64,000 nt of DNA, taken from contig JAVHNS010000002.1 in NCBI GenBank assembly GCA_036872755.1, positions 1,550,001 to 1,614,000 on the forward strand, written 5' to 3'. The DNA is from Orbilia blumenaviensis (taxonomy: Eukaryota; Ascomycota; Orbiliomycetes; Orbiliales; Orbiliaceae). Shown here piece after piece: positions 33,888-46,744 of this stretch. Numbering within the stretch: position 1 is the first letter of the stretch; every line of letters begins with the position of its first letter. A program made the translations under genes and the position numbers. The notes beneath the pieces are model-generated. The model had not been told where the DNA came from. It ran no database searches and saw only the letters and a list, made by a program, of their open reading frames with translations.

Positions 33888-36800
33888 ATGCAAACGATGG
33901 CAGACTTATTACAAGACAACTCGTTAGCGTATCAAAGTGCCAGCGGATATCAGCCGCCGAAAAATAGTGCTGGGTATACTAAGGTGGAAAGACATGAGTA
34001 TGTTTAGTATTTCTCTACACACACACACACATACACACAACTAAACTTCCAAACAACATACTAACAATACTTTTTAACAAAAAAATAAAAAGAGGCGTCC
34101 GAGACAAGCGAGAATCGCAAAGAATTCCCGCTGTAGCCGTGCCATTGGAAGAAAAGCAGCCGGAGGAGGATATTCCAACCTCAGCGCTCGTCGACGACGA
34201 TAAGAAGATATGGACACGACATGCGGAAGCCAATTGGGTCGAGTTGTTTTATGACTTATTCTTCGTGGCTAACTTGACGACGTTTACGGATTCGCATCAG
34301 ATTAATGATGGTGAGAGTATGTTATTTTTCTCTTCTTTTCCCACTATTTTTATATAAAATTTCGGGTGTGCTAATAGCCGGGTCTTTTTTTTTTTTTTTT
34401 TTGTAGCGTTGCAATCGTATATTGGATATTTTGCAATCCTGTGGTTTACATGGCTGCAGGCCGCGTTATTCGACCTACGGTTCGGAGGGGATAGTTTGAT
34501 ACAGCGGATTGCGAAGGCACTGCAGATAGGCGTAATGGTCGGGTTTTCTGCTATCAATTCCAAATTCGATCCTAAATATCCTGAGCAGTGCGTCTTACTC
34601 CCACTGATTTAACCCCCCTTCTTCTTTTATCTGAGATAATGCTAATTTACAACCATGGGAGTTTCTTAGTAACTGGCAAGCATTCAAAACTCTTTCATTA
34701 CTACTGTTTGCATCCCGCTTCGCAATCGCAATACAATACTTCGTAGTCTGGTGGATAGTACGGCAGTACAAAAAGACCAAATGGCCGTTATTGCTGATGT
34801 CAATACTCATGTTCATTTCCATGATTCTTTTCCTCGGTGTAAGCTCCCACTCCCTTCATACTGTAAAAAAAAAAAAAAACACCATCTAACCCACCACTTT
34901 CTTATTACCCCACCCCACCCAGCTAGCATTCTCATTCTCCAAAACTAGCAATACAAAGGGTTACATCGGCTGGTATGTGGTATTAAGTCTTGAAGCGGTG
35001 CTGGTGCTCGCTATATCTCTCAAATGGAAGATCGTGGGGTTTAAGGGCACGCATTTGATACAGCGTATGGGACTGCTCACGCTTATTGTTATGGGAGAGG
35101 GGATTATTGGATTATGCCGCGCCACGAGTCTTACGAACGAAGGTGTCGGTGCTACGAGTTGGTCGCCTACGCTTTCGGGGCAGGCTATTTCTGGTATTTT
35201 GTGTATTGTATGTTCTTCCCTCCCTCCCTCCCTTCTTTCTCCCCCCCAAAAAAGGGAGATATGATTGCCTTTTTCTTCTTTTTTTCTAATAAAAAGATTT
35301 GGGGGGGCACAGTACTTCATCTACATGCTCTACTTCGACGACGAGCCAAACTACGTCTACAGCACCGTCCCGCAACAACTCTGGGCGATCCTCCACTTCC
35401 CCTTCCACCTCGCCGTAATCCTCTTCGTCGAGGGACAGCAGCAACTCATGATCTGGCAGGGTATAATAACCGCTCTCAACATCCTAGGCGATAAGCTAGA
35501 TACAGCCTACACCGACGGCGGAACCACCAACGGAGCGACAATAGCCAACAGCGTATTAGAAGTTATCGATGATTTCTTCCCGGAGGAAACCGCCAAAATC
35601 GTAGCTTCAGAACCGGCGTTCGTGTTCAACCTCGCACCGATGAGGGATAGTTCCGACGCTGGGTTTATAAAAGAACAGATTGATAAACTGTGGGATCTGT
35701 GCGCTTATGCCATATTCAGCGGGTATCATATCGAAGCGCCGTCGTCCGGTAACGAGGAGCTGTTTGATAGTGATGATAAATTCGATGGGTTTTCGAGGAT
35801 ATATAATCTTGTGGTTGTGTATTTCTTCATCGCTGCTGGGGGGTTTTTATTGATTTTGGGGGTTTTTACGTATCTGATGAAGTGGCCGAAGGATAGGTTT
35901 GAGTGGTTGCATATTGCTTACAGGGTGGGTTTTGGGGTTGTGATCGGATTGGTGGCGACGGTGGCGAGTAGTAAGAAGCGGATGAGTGGGTTTGTGACGA
36001 GTCCGTGGGTGGTGCCTATGATGATGCTGTTGCTGCTGGCTCGTATGTATTCCTTCCTTTTTTTCTTCTCTTTTTCAATGATGATTATGATGGTGGTATA
36101 TACTGACTAATAATATCTGTGATAACAGTATTGATTCTGGATAAACTCACCATCCTAGCAGCACTGAAGTATTCAGACCGAAAACTCAAGCATCACAGAT
36201 GGCTTCACGGGCAAGACACAGCTGATGATGACATCGCCGAATCACAGCGAGAGTTGATATCAACCTCAGTATCATCAGTCACCCAACATTCCAACCCCTC
36301 CTCCTCTTCATCCTCTTCATCTTCATCTTCATCACCATCCTCAGGCAACGACCTCCCCGCCATGCCAGGAATAGACAACCCAGCCCCTTCAAACAACGGC
36401 GGCAGTAGGCAAGGTGACTACCCAGAAGACCATAACGAAGGCTACGACGCCTATCCAATCCCAGCAAGCCATCACCATCACCACAGCGGTGCAAACTCAT
36501 CATCCCGTTCCTTCCGCCGTAATGGTCAAAACTACTACGCCGCCTCCCAACTCTCCCAAGTCGAAGAATCACCTGATGAAGACGCCTTCCACGACGCCCG
36601 CGGTAGATTCGAAGATCTACCATCAGAAGAAGAACAAGAACAAGAAGATAATAATAATATAAACAGAAACCATAATGATGAAGGTCTAATACCCCCCTCC
36701 TCATCATCATCACCACTAACTCACCACCACCAACAACAACATTCATACATCCCCCTCCCCTCCCAAAACATCCACTCCCCAACTCCCAGCCTCCACAAAA

Positions 36801-37264
36801 GGAGCTATAACGACTACACCACCTTCCTCCCACCTTCATCTCCACAAACCCCTCCGTTGGGAGCAACATATTACGAATCCCAACCACCCCGTTCCTTAAA
36901 ATCACCGGTAACGGTAATACGTCACCCGATAGACTCAACAGACTCGCTGGTTCCGAGACCGTTGCATGTTATTAGGCGACAGAGTGGGGTTAGTACCAGT
37001 AGTGCTAGTGGTGGTGGTAGGAGTAGTAATGGGAGTAATTTTGAGAAGTTGTCGACTGATATGCCGCAGACGAGGAGGGGGTTTATGGCTGAACCCACGG
37101 GGTTTGCGGAAGGGGTTGAGGGGAGAGTTGATGTTGAAGGCGGCGGCGGTGGTGGTGGTGATGGAAATTTAGCGGGGAGGGATAGGAGGGGAGTTGTGGG
37201 AATAGGCAGGTTTATGAGGAGTACAGAGAGTATGTTGGGGATGCGACAGGCGCCGGGGCTGTGA
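33888..37264 (+). CDS. Low-temperature-requirement A (LtrA) family membrane protein
   Basis: Exons 33888..33997, 34093..34316, 34407..34587, 34670..34838, 34923..35207, 35313..36042 and 36129..37264 give 944 aa. The LtrA domain begins at about residue 70 with WVELFYDLFFVANLTTFTD and continues through several membrane helices (YFAILWFTWLQAALFDLRF, LLTLIVMGEGIIGLCRATS, LHFPFHLAVILFVEG). The last about 330 residues are cytosolic-looking and disordered, with polySer, polyHis, polyGln and polyGly runs. LtrA proteins are named from a Listeria cold-growth locus; no molecular function is proven. For intron 2 I use the GTATGT donor at 34317; the alternative GTGAGA at 34311 shortens the loop by two residues. 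A second in-frame ATG is at 33897. Confidence 0.85.
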
Positions 37265-37594
37265 TTCTTTTTTTTATTTTTTATTTCTTTACTTTGGAGT
37301 TTTTTTTTTTTTTTTTTTTTAGAGGGAGTATTTGGTATTATGGATTATGCGGATTCAAAAGGTCCGGCGTTTTGGAATAGATAAAAAATTACTTCAAATT
37401 TGGGGGGGAAGGGGGACATATACATTTGCTGCCTTTGTTCTCCTTTCTGTTTACAATCATACATGTAGACATTTGAGTTTTATTATATTACTATACAACA
37501 GCAGGAGTAGTAGGCTTAGGGATAGATAGAAAGGGATAAAAGAATAGGATGATACCTTATAGACGGACTAGAAAGACCCTCCTTCCTACCAGTA

Positions 37595-37625
<31 letters not shown>

Positions 37626-37626
37626 A
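37595..37626 (+). repeat. (TATC)8 microsatellite
   Basis: Perfect tetranucleotide repeat of about eight units. Confidence 0.9.
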
Positions 37627-38682
37627 CTAACCTGTGATGTTGAGAACACAGAGAATTTGGAGAAGAGAAAAACCGCGTTGACCACGTTGTAAAGTTCACA
37701 CACCAAAAAGTTCGGGCAGTGAAATTAACCCGGGCCTTCCAGAACTTCCACACGGGAACAAAAAAAGACCAAGCAAGCAGCCCCCATCGGATCTCGCCAA
37801 ACATCGGAACCCACAAACAAACAAAAAGAGAGAGCGAAGAAAGTGGTTTTAAAAAAAGGAAAAAAAAAGAAAAAAGAAGGTTTCATCCAATCTCAACCGA
37901 ATCGATGGGGGGCCTGGGGAAAGGAAAGCGAAAAGGAAAATGGGAGGTTTCGGATGCTATAGGCAAGCCCCGGGGTTAACTACCTAACCTAACGTTCGTC
38001 ACAGGTCGGCATAATCCCTCATGAATGCTCATCATATACTCGAGGCTTGCTGCCCACGAAAAATAAAAAAAAAAAAAGAATTCGCGACCATTTGCCGAAT
38101 ATTTTCGTCCTCTCTTCGACGAAAATTAAAAAACAAAGACGGGACTTTCAATTGTTACCGTCGATATTGACATCGACATGTTACTTAGTAACTGGTACAG
38201 CTACAAAACGAAAACAAAAAAAACAGTGAAGCGACATCCTATCCTGCTCAAGCTTCCGTCATTTGCCCTGCATTGACAATTCTCACACATGACCCTCTTC
38301 AAAAAAAAAAACGTGCGTGCATTCCGCATAAAGCTAGATCCGAAAGAAAGAAAGAAAGAGAAGAGAAGGAATGGAAATCCGAAGATCCTGGCATGTATCA
38401 CGTTTCGTTCACCGGCGTCTATAGCTACAAATTATTGTTGGTTGTTTTTTTTGTTCCAAGGATGTGTAGATAATGCTAGCTAGGATTGCCGTTTATCAAG
38501 GAAGCTAGAAAATTTTGTTCTTTCTTCATCCGATCTCACAAGCAGAGAATATTTAATTACTATTACCGGTTCCGAGACCCCGTCAAAGTCTATGTGGGCC
38601 GTACATGTAACGTACGTACCGATGATGCATTAAAGTCTCAAAGTCCGAGGTCTCGAGGCTGCGCGAGGTTGAGTGTGGGGAA

Positions 38683-38685
<3 letters not shown>

Positions 38686-38713
<28 letters not shown>
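38686..38713 (+). repeat. Poly-A tract, about 28 nt
   Basis: Homopolymer run in intergenic DNA. Confidence 0.8.
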
Positions 38714-38714
<1 letters not shown>

Positions 38715-39320
38715 AAGCTTAAATCCTTCTACAGGGCAGTACTAATGTTTTTTGTGATATCGCATCTACCTCCCAAAAGCTCGCGGGGTCGATCATGAGG
38801 AAGAGCCATGCGGGACGTCAACCGGTGGCTGTCCTAAAAATCCTTACATGCACAATCGCAATTCTTTAAAAAGGCATTTTCGCAAGTCATGCGTGTAAGA
38901 TAGTTGAAGAAGAAAAATAGAATTTTTTTTTTTTTCATCCCAGATAGGTTTTGAAAGATAGAAGAAAAAACCAATAGGTATCATTTTCGCCTTCTTGCCA
39001 AATCATCATACATCCACTTGTCCAAAATAACAATCAAAAGAAAAATCTTACAAGTCGTCCACTCTTTTTTCTTCTGCAAACCCCTCACTTAACAATACAC
39101 ATAAGTGAGCGGAAGGGAAAAGGAAAAAAATTAGGAAGAGGAGTAGTAGTAGAGAAAAAAAACAAGAGAATGATGATCATCATGCCGCACCTATACGCCC
39201 CGCTTTCAACTCTTTCACTCTAAGTATATACAAAACGCACAACCCCTCCATGTATACTAATGTAACAACCCCACCATCCCAAAAAAAGGAAAAAAAAGAA
39301 AAGAATAGAATAAGTACCAA

Positions 39321-39339
39321 GTAGTAGTAGTAGTAGTAG
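39321..39339 (+). repeat. (GTA)n microsatellite
   Basis: Six perfect GTA units. Confidence 0.85.
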
Positions 39340-40361
39340 CAGTCAAAACCCTCGCTCAATAAACTATCAAAAACAAGAATAAAACGAAAGACAGAGTTGA
39401 TGTAAAAATGCCAAGTTCCGAACCAAGAATCCGAATTACAAGCAATGCTAACGGCGGGTATTCGAAAATGAAATAATGGAAAGAGGAAAAAAAAAAAAAA
39501 AAAACATCAAAAGTGGAGAGTGATAATATCACGGGAAAGGGTCTAGATGTTTTCAGCCTCCTGCATATGAAGATGCATAAACGATTGGCGACATCCAGAA
39601 TAAAGTGGCAAGGTCCGGTATGAACGACCCCGCGATAACAGAAAAAACTGACGAGCTCCAAAATTTCGAGGTCAGCCAGCCAATGTGTTGATAGCGGGTT
39701 GTATCCCCCGTCCAGTTGGGCAGCTCCCTTTTCTTCCACTAGACTGCAATGTATTCTGTAGTTTATGCAAAAGGCAGGACCAGGTGTTCGATGAAAATCA
39801 TGTCGTCAGAGTGGTTGAACGATAGTATTGGTTTGAAAAAGTGATAAAAAAGAAAAACGCAGCCCGGAAAAAAAGAGAATAATTGATGCAAAAGTCGGAT
39901 GATCGATGAATGGGGTATAATGATAAAAATTCGTAAGGTAAAGGATATGCGTTGGAATGACGAAAGAAAGCGTTTTCCGGGTCTCCAGGGGTATCGTCGA
40001 ATAAAGTTGAATAAAGCCGAGAAAAATAAGAATTAATGTTGTGTAATCGAAAACAGGTCATAGGCATTTCTTCCGGTAGATGCTGGGGAGGGTGTGCCCC
40101 CATGTCGTGCGTGTGCAGGCTCCATTGAGACGGCGAATTCGTGTAATGGTAATGGCACCTTCTTTTGGACCCTGCAGCAAAAAGCTCGCCTTGTTGGATC
40201 TGGTATCGTCCAACCCAACAATTTTGTCTCAGAAGCCCACCCCCAGACCTGTCCTATGCAAATGTAAAAGAGGAAAAAAAGAAGAAAAAAGGGTGGCAGC
40301 CTGCGGTACAATCGTGCCACGTCGAAAGGAACATTCCGTGAAAAAAGGCTTGTATCATTTT

Positions 40362-42029
40362 TTAGTCGAAATTGATAGGTTTCCAATGTGTAGCATCACC
40401 CAAAGGTCGGAGTTTTGTCGATTGTCGGGGTGGCAATACGAATCGTGCTTTGCCCTGTGATGTGTCGCTGAGCTTGCCCTGTCGTCGCATGTTCATCTCG
40501 AGGACAATGACCCGTAGGAAGTCGCTGTTCTCACGGACCTCGCGGTTACGGGTTATCGGCACCTCTGGTGGTGGAGTGATAATTGTATGCTTGTAGGTCT
40601 CCAGCTGGATGGAAGCACTGATACTTTCGTTCCTGTCATTGAACTGTCCAAGTTCTCGAGAGAATGTCTTAGGTGATGGGTTTAGGTATCTCCGTAGCGC
40701 CGGGGTCGGTACATCACTGTACTTCGGCCTTTTCTCGTCCGTGTTGTACTGCGGTGAAATTGAGAGAATGGATCGTGTCAGGAAATCATCCGGCTGAGTC
40801 AAGGGTGTCGACAAGCTCGTGAAGGTTCGGGCAGCTGAGCGTAGGACTCGTAACGAGGCTGTAAGGTTTGACTTGAAAGACAATCTGAAGGCACCGGTTT
40901 TCTTCTGCTGTTCTGTGGTATACAGGGTTGTGGGATCTACGTCTTCATCAGATGATGGATCTAGGGACGATTCCGCCGATAGTAGCGGATGATCGAGGAT
41001 ACATTCTTCAGGCGGTGAGAAGGTCTTGTTAAGTTTCGATGACCGTCTCAGAGGAGATGGTGTAACAGGAGCACCCCAGGAGAAGGTACCCTCGTCATCA
41101 TTGGCAAGGGAAGGTATCGAATCCGTAGACAGAGACCTGATCGATAGTGCCGACCTAGGAGGACTAGTTGCCACCGAGTAGTCGTCCGACAGGTCAGGCG
41201 GACTGAGCAAGACATTGAGAAAGGTCTGAGAGTTTGATCGTGTGATGGGCAACGATAGCTTCTCATCCAGGGCATCACTCAACGCAAATTCCAACAAACT
41301 GGACGGAGAATCCAAGGAAGCCGGACTGGCAGCATCTGAGCTTTTTCTCTGATGCAACCTAGGCCTCTGACGAGATCCGTTCAGAATAAACTTCGGAGCA
41401 CTCGGTCGGAGGGGAATAGAAGTGGCGGCTAGAATCTTGAGAGCTGCAGCAGATGGTGTCGAGTTCGAGTTCTCCTTACTGCTGTTTCGAGGCGTTGTCC
41501 TACTGATGATACCACTGGAGTCCCTGCTGCCATTTGATCTTCTTTTCCCAAAAATCAATACCGAAGGAGGTAGAGCTGAAGGTTTGATGGGGATGCCGAC
41601 GGGAGCGGCGACAGGAGCCTGAATTTCCATCATCTTGGTCGTTTGCAGGAACGTCGGAGATGGGCGACGAGCATATCTTGTCGACGACGGAGATGAAGTC
41701 GAAGTCGAAGCGGACGAGGCTGGAGCAGCGGCGGCGAGGATAAAAGTGTTGTGGTCGAGAAGGGTGTTTGCCTGATCTGGATTCGACTGGGTCAAGGGCA
41801 GCAGCGATTCCTGATTTGGGAGCCTGTCGTCCGATTTCTGGAAGGAAGCGCCAAGGGTCGGAAGGTAGGAAGACACAGGGAACGATGACGACTGTGAATT
41901 CGAAGTCGATGAAGGAGACGATGAAGAAGAAGACTCGGAGTGTCGGTTCGGAGTGGTGATGATGATGTTGGTAGGTGTGGAAGTTGTGTATTCAGATGAT
42001 GATGATGATGACGATAATAACGGGGGCAT
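40362..42029 (-). CDS. Serine-rich disordered protein with conserved C-terminus
   Basis: A single exon encodes 555 aa from ATG 42029; earlier codons in this frame offer only a non-ATG start. The first about 480 residues are low-complexity and Ser/Pro/Thr-rich, with several basic RSS/RPS patches that resemble kinase sites. The last about 75 residues look structured and conserved: REVRENSDFLRVIVLEMNMR, followed by a GKARFVLPPR segment. I recall similar C-terminal motifs in uncharacterised ascomycete proteins but know no function. Its long gene-free flanks (3.1 and 4.7 kb) are typical of regulated genes; that is inference only. Not a membrane or secreted protein by appearance. Confidence 0.7.
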   Translation of the reverse strand: MPPLLSSSSSSSEYTTSTPTNIIITTPNRHSESSSSSSPSSTSNSQSSSFPVSSYLPTLGASFQKSDDRLPNQESLLPLTQSNPDQANTLLDHNTFILAAAAPASSASTSTSSPSSTRYARRPSPTFLQTTKMMEIQAPVAAPVGIPIKPSALPPSVLIFGKRRSNGSRDSSGIISRTTPRNSSKENSNSTPSAAALKILAATSIPLRPSAPKFILNGSRQRPRLHQRKSSDAASPASLDSPSSLLEFALSDALDEKLSLPITRSNSQTFLNVLLSPPDLSDDYSVATSPPRSALSIRSLSTDSIPSLANDDEGTFSWGAPVTPSPLRRSSKLNKTFSPPEECILDHPLLSAESSLDPSSDEDVDPTTLYTTEQQKKTGAFRLSFKSNLTASLRVLRSAARTFTSLSTPLTQPDDFLTRSILSISPQYNTDEKRPKYSDVPTPALRRYLNPSPKTFSRELGQFNDRNESISASIQLETYKHTIITPPPEVPITRNREVRENSDFLRVIVLEMNMRRQGKLSDTSQGKARFVLPPRQSTKLRPLGDATHWKPINFD

Positions 42030-42598
42030 ATGTAATAAAATAAATAACAAAAGAAAGAGATAGAAGAAATAAAGGGAGAGGGAAGAGGGAAGAAGAAGAA
42101 GAAGAGAAAAGAAGAAGAAGAAGACAAGGTAGCGGCGAAGCCTGGAACTTTATTAGTAGAGAGAGAAGCACAAGGCCCAGCTGCTGCAACCAACAAGATT
42201 TCGATTCAGGTCAGATTCAGATTCGAATCAAGTCAGATCAAATCAAAATCACCGGCGGCGAAGTGGTCGTATCATTATTATTATTAAAAAGGGCACTTAG
42301 TAGCTATTGTTACCTGACTGCTGTGCACTACTTTCTTCTTTCGGCGGGGGGACCCTTCTGATAGGATTTGGGGGGGGGAAGCCCAGGCAGAATGGGGAAT
42401 GGTGGTGATCTGTCTGTGTGTAGTGTAGTATGTGCGTGTGCTGGCTACTGTCTACCTATCTATGTATGTAATAACAGGGCTGGGCTGGACTGGGCTGGCT
42501 GGGCCGGGTTGGGGTCTACCTGCCCGGTTCTAGCTATTGACTACTGCCTGGCCTGTACTGCGCTGCACTGCACTGAATGTTTGATGTAGTGTATGCTA

Positions 42599-42618
42599 GG
42601 TATGTATGTATGTATGTA
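42599..42618 (+). repeat. (TATG)n microsatellite
   Basis: Five tandem TATG units followed by GGGT/GAGT repeats. Confidence 0.8.
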
Positions 42619-43114
42619 ATGCACTGCGGGTGGGTGGGTGAGTGAGTGAGCTGTTCAAATGCTCATGCTAATTCCAGGTCAGGGTCCGATCCCCGACCGA
42701 CAGACCTGCGCGGAAACAAAACAGAAAAAGGAAAGGGAAGGGGAACAGAACAGGGTCAACGAGAACCACCCGGGTGCGAGAGGTATGAGGTATGCGCCCT
42801 TTCTCTTTCTCTTTGATGCTCCTGCCCAGAACAACTGCAATAAAACACCCCGAAACACCACTTCACCTGAGACCGAAATGATGAAATACGATACTAGGTA
42901 ACGAAATAAAATAATAAAATATAATCTAACAAGGCCTCCTCTTTTGTTACTTTACTTTTTTTTATTCTTCTCTTTCTGAGTAATAATAAGTATGTATGTA
43001 GGTCGGTACTTCTGAGTCCATGTAACTAGCCCTTAGTTGCCCGTATCAGGCGTCGAGCGTCGAGGATTGCTTATCTCCAACCCAGCAGCTGCGCTCTCTC
43101 CACAACCTGCATAA

Positions 43115-43151
<37 letters not shown>
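43115..43151 (+). repeat. (TC)n microsatellite
   Basis: Nearly perfect CT dinucleotide repeat of about 18 units with one TTT interruption. Confidence 0.85.
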
Positions 43152-43153
<2 letters not shown>

Positions 43154-44582
43154 TCTCTTCGAAAAAATGCAGCAGCATGCAGCAGCGGGTAACGTACCCA
43201 AGCTAGAAAAGAAAATAAAAAGAAAAACTTAACCAAAAAAGTCGCCCGGGGTAAGCCCGCTATATCGTCCTCTTTTCTTCTGCTTCTCACTATACTAAAG
43301 GGAAAAAAAAGCCTCAGGTATATAGTACCGCCTCGATGATAATGGTGAATAACGTCAATTGGGGGGGTAAATACCTATATGCTTGCTTAGTATATATATA
43401 GAGTATGTTTATCGACGGGTCTTTCTAATCTTGGATGCACACCCACATCCACATGGGGCGGCGGGTGACCTTAAACTTGGGATCCCTCCGCGCTCCAAGA
43501 GATAAGCTACCCGGCTTTGTCACACAGCGTAATGTGAGTACTTATATGTAGAGAAAACCGTAACCACGGCTGAGGAGTTCCGAACTGAATTGGAAGAGCT
43601 GTACGGTCGACTTTGGTATATTAATAATCATATAGTAAGTACTATATTAAAGTATATATAATAATACCTACTAGACTTCTGAAGAAGTATTTTCCCATCG
43701 AGTCTCTAAAAGGTGCTGTACGTACACTTTTAAGACACACCTTTGGATTTAATGTTGAGGGTGGACGGCCGCCACATATGATCCACAGGCACGCACTGTG
43801 CCCCACGATGACGATGATCTCAATTGTAACCACAGTTTCCATTTGGATTCATACCCGCTGTTAACTACTCCACACAATACACTTACTATACGTTTTTACG
43901 TGTATACGGCAACAATATCACGGCTGGTATTAAGATCCTCCCTCCCTCCCTGCCACTTCGCCGTATTGACTAAGCTGGTATTCGTATAATGATCGTCTCG
44001 GGATCCCGGATATCCTCTCAGTTCACAGCTCGAGATCGAGACAGCCCGCTTTGGTTCTCAGATGCATTGCATTCGTTCAACAAACTAAATAGCTTATCTA
44101 CCATTTTAATTACCTAGATTTTTCAAATAAAAGAAAAGCAAAATGTCTTGAATGAGAAGGGGAAAAAAAAGTACCCTTTTAACCCCCTCATGACTTAGTA
44201 GTAACCATTGCGCCCGCGGTGTATCGATATATATCCCACCATAGACACCTGACACCCCATCTCGATCATCTACCCCTCCATGCCTAACCGGTACCAAACC
44301 AAACCAAAAGCAAAAGAGAAAAAAGTAGAAAGGTGGGATGTTCCCCCCCTTTCTTCGCAAATATCAATGATAATTAGTCGGGGGGGAGATAAGGATATCG
44401 AGACCCCATCTACCCGACTACCTTGCATCTGCAGTACATAGACAAAATCCACCAGATCAAACAGAAAAAAATCGTGGGGAAAAACCCAAGACTGTATGCA
44501 CATGTATGTGCATGATTCAATCAATATCAAGGAAAAAAACCCGCCGCATGCGTCAGCCCACACCGACCGACGACGACCCTGA

Positions 44583-44609
44583 TTTTTTTTTTTTTTTTTT
44601 TTTTTTTTT
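44583..44609 (+). repeat. Poly-T tract, about 27 nt
   Basis: Homopolymer run in gene-free DNA. Confidence 0.8.
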
Positions 44610-45794
44610 GCATTTAAAGCCGGCTCGTGCACAGAACAGGACAGCAGCCGTCGGCCGTGGATGTGGATGCGTGCTTTGCATGCTGCCCAATCGGGTCCTT
44701 GTAACCCTTCGGCGAAGTACTGACATAAACAACGCTACCCCAGGATTTCGCTACTTTACCTCTTACTCTGCATTAGTGCGGTTTTTGCAGTTTGATAGAC
44801 GGTGTATATTGACGTCTGATTAGTGGTTCACTTCTCTTTTCTATACTTCCTTGGCTTATACCAAAAGATCGCTTGTTTAGTTAAGGAATGGATGGGGAAT
44901 GTGACCCGACAGCCCGAGCTCCAGTTTGTGCGTATAACTTTAACGAATTGGAGCTACTACTACTAATGCTCTTCAAGCTTTTCGATATCCTAGTTCTTGC
45001 CTCTAATGAATCGGATGATATAAGAGTTGCAGCTAGCGTAGATGAAATAGTGGCACCGCCATCTCAGCTGGCTTCTAAATGAACAAAAGCAAGTGTTAAA
45101 ATGCGTTGCAAAACGAACCAAAAAAAAACCACATCACCTATGAATGATACTCATCAATGCTCCCCATCGAACAGGGGGGTTCTCTCTAAGGGCCTATAAC
45201 TGGCTATCGATACGTCCACGTATCTCCACACACGCACACAGTAAACGCCCGCGCGCCCCGCGCAGCGCCCATCATGTATCATCCATCACCAGCCCCATCC
45301 TTTCCTGCCTTCTGCATTCTGCATCGGCCACGCCTCTCATGTGCCATTAACCGAGCGAGATGTGGATGCGCATTAAGAAAAACTATACTAGCTATCGCAG
45401 TCGGTGACTATTTATTTCTTATTCTCTCTGTTTCGGCGATATGCGGCTTTCCTTGGCTCTTTTTGCTTTACATATAACGATCACAATTATATTCAACTCC
45501 ACCAAGAAAGGACGTGGGAACTACCTAGTTATCAAGAAAAAAAAAGGTTCCCATTCTTCCCGCCTTTCGTTTCGGGAATGGCGTTTTTCCCTCTTATTAA
45601 ATGGTTCCAAACGATTGGGGGGGGGTGTTGCGGTTAACGATAGTTAACCAACAGAATACCTAATACTAAGCTACTTTGCATGTAGCAGCTCACTACCTAG
45701 CTAAACGTCGGGGATTTTTTAATCTCTTCGGTTCTTTTTCTTCCTCTTCTTCAAAAGTTCGAAGAAAACTACTTTAAGCGAGGTCTCAGTTATC

Positions 45795-46155
45795 TTAAAA
45801 CTAGGGTTTAACTAGAGTCAACGTGACCTTTTTTTTTGGTGCGCTGGGTGGGTTTCACAGATAGTCAAGACAAGAAGATAGATATCAAAGTTAAACTTGT
45901 CTGATTACGGAAGATAGATTGTTAATTAAGCTACGAATGGTCTCGAAAACCCTAGTTACCCATGTACTTACTTACTTACACAAAATTAACACGGCTACGA
46001 ATTGTTCAAAAACGACTAGTTAGTTAGGGTTCTGGTAAATAGCTTTTGGTGAAACCCTAGTCGTGTGAACAAAAAGCTACGAAAGCTATCTCCATCCTAA
46101 ATCAAAAAAAATAACGGCAGCTGCATAGGTATATTAAAAAAGGAATTTAGGGTTT
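45795..46155. repeat. Cluster of telobox-like words
   Basis: Five copies of AAACCCTA or close variants occur on both strands at about 45798, 45947, 46023, 46051 and 46145, several next to CTAGTTA words. They resemble interstitial telomere repeats or telobox promoter elements but are dispersed and not in tandem. Confidence 0.5.
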
Positions 46156-46440
46156 CTAAGAATCATGACTAGCTTAACTAGCTAGAGGACACATGCTGCC
46201 GAAAGCCTAAAAAGCGAAAAAGAAAGAAAAGCCACGAGGGTTATGATTATAATCATCAGGGTATCGAATTGTCTCCACATGTCTACCGACGATTAGACAG
46301 ACCTGTGACAATACACATATTTCTCCCTATGCGCATACAAGCAACGGCACAGAGAGGTAAAGAAAAGGAAAAAAGAAGAAAATTTATCTTCATCCGACGT
46401 TAAGCGTTCTCCCGCCGCAAGCTGTGCTGTCATATCAAAA

Positions 46441-46470
46441 AAAAAAAAAGAAAGAAAGAAAGAAAGAAAG
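46441..46470 (+). repeat. Poly-A plus (AAAG)n
   Basis: A run of A followed by about five AAAG units. Confidence 0.85.
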
Positions 46471-46744
46471 AATAAAGAAGAAAGTTGAAAGTCAAGATCC
46501 ACACAAGCTAGCTGCGCAACCACCCGCCCGCCGAAGATAACAAAGTAAGCTTCACGAATACCAACTAATGCACAAGCTCCGCACCCCGCCAGGAACCGGA
46601 CTCCCGCTTCCAGATCCTCAAATCCCTCAGACCCCATATCCCGGCTCTCCCTCACCCCTCTAACAAAAAGTGGGGCCGCCAGTAGCAGAAAAAAAACCCT
46701 TACCCTAAAACATTTTTCATCCAATATCTGTGTAGCTCCCGTCT

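Larger units (their letters stand above)
37265..40361. other. Gene-free 3.1 kb region with simple repeats
   Basis: It contains the 3' region of the LtrA gene and of the convergent serine-rich gene. A and T runs occur at about 37301, 38686 and 39488, a TATC microsatellite at 37595 and a GTA repeat at 39321. Open frames are simple-sequence artefacts. Confidence 0.5.
42030..46744. other. Gene-free 4.7 kb region
   Basis: It holds the promoter of the serine-rich gene and many simple repeats: TATG at 42599, CT at 43115, poly-T at 44583, AAAG at 46449. A cluster of AAACCCTA-type words lies at 45795-46155. No gene with protein-like composition and no RNA gene recognised. Confidence 0.5.
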
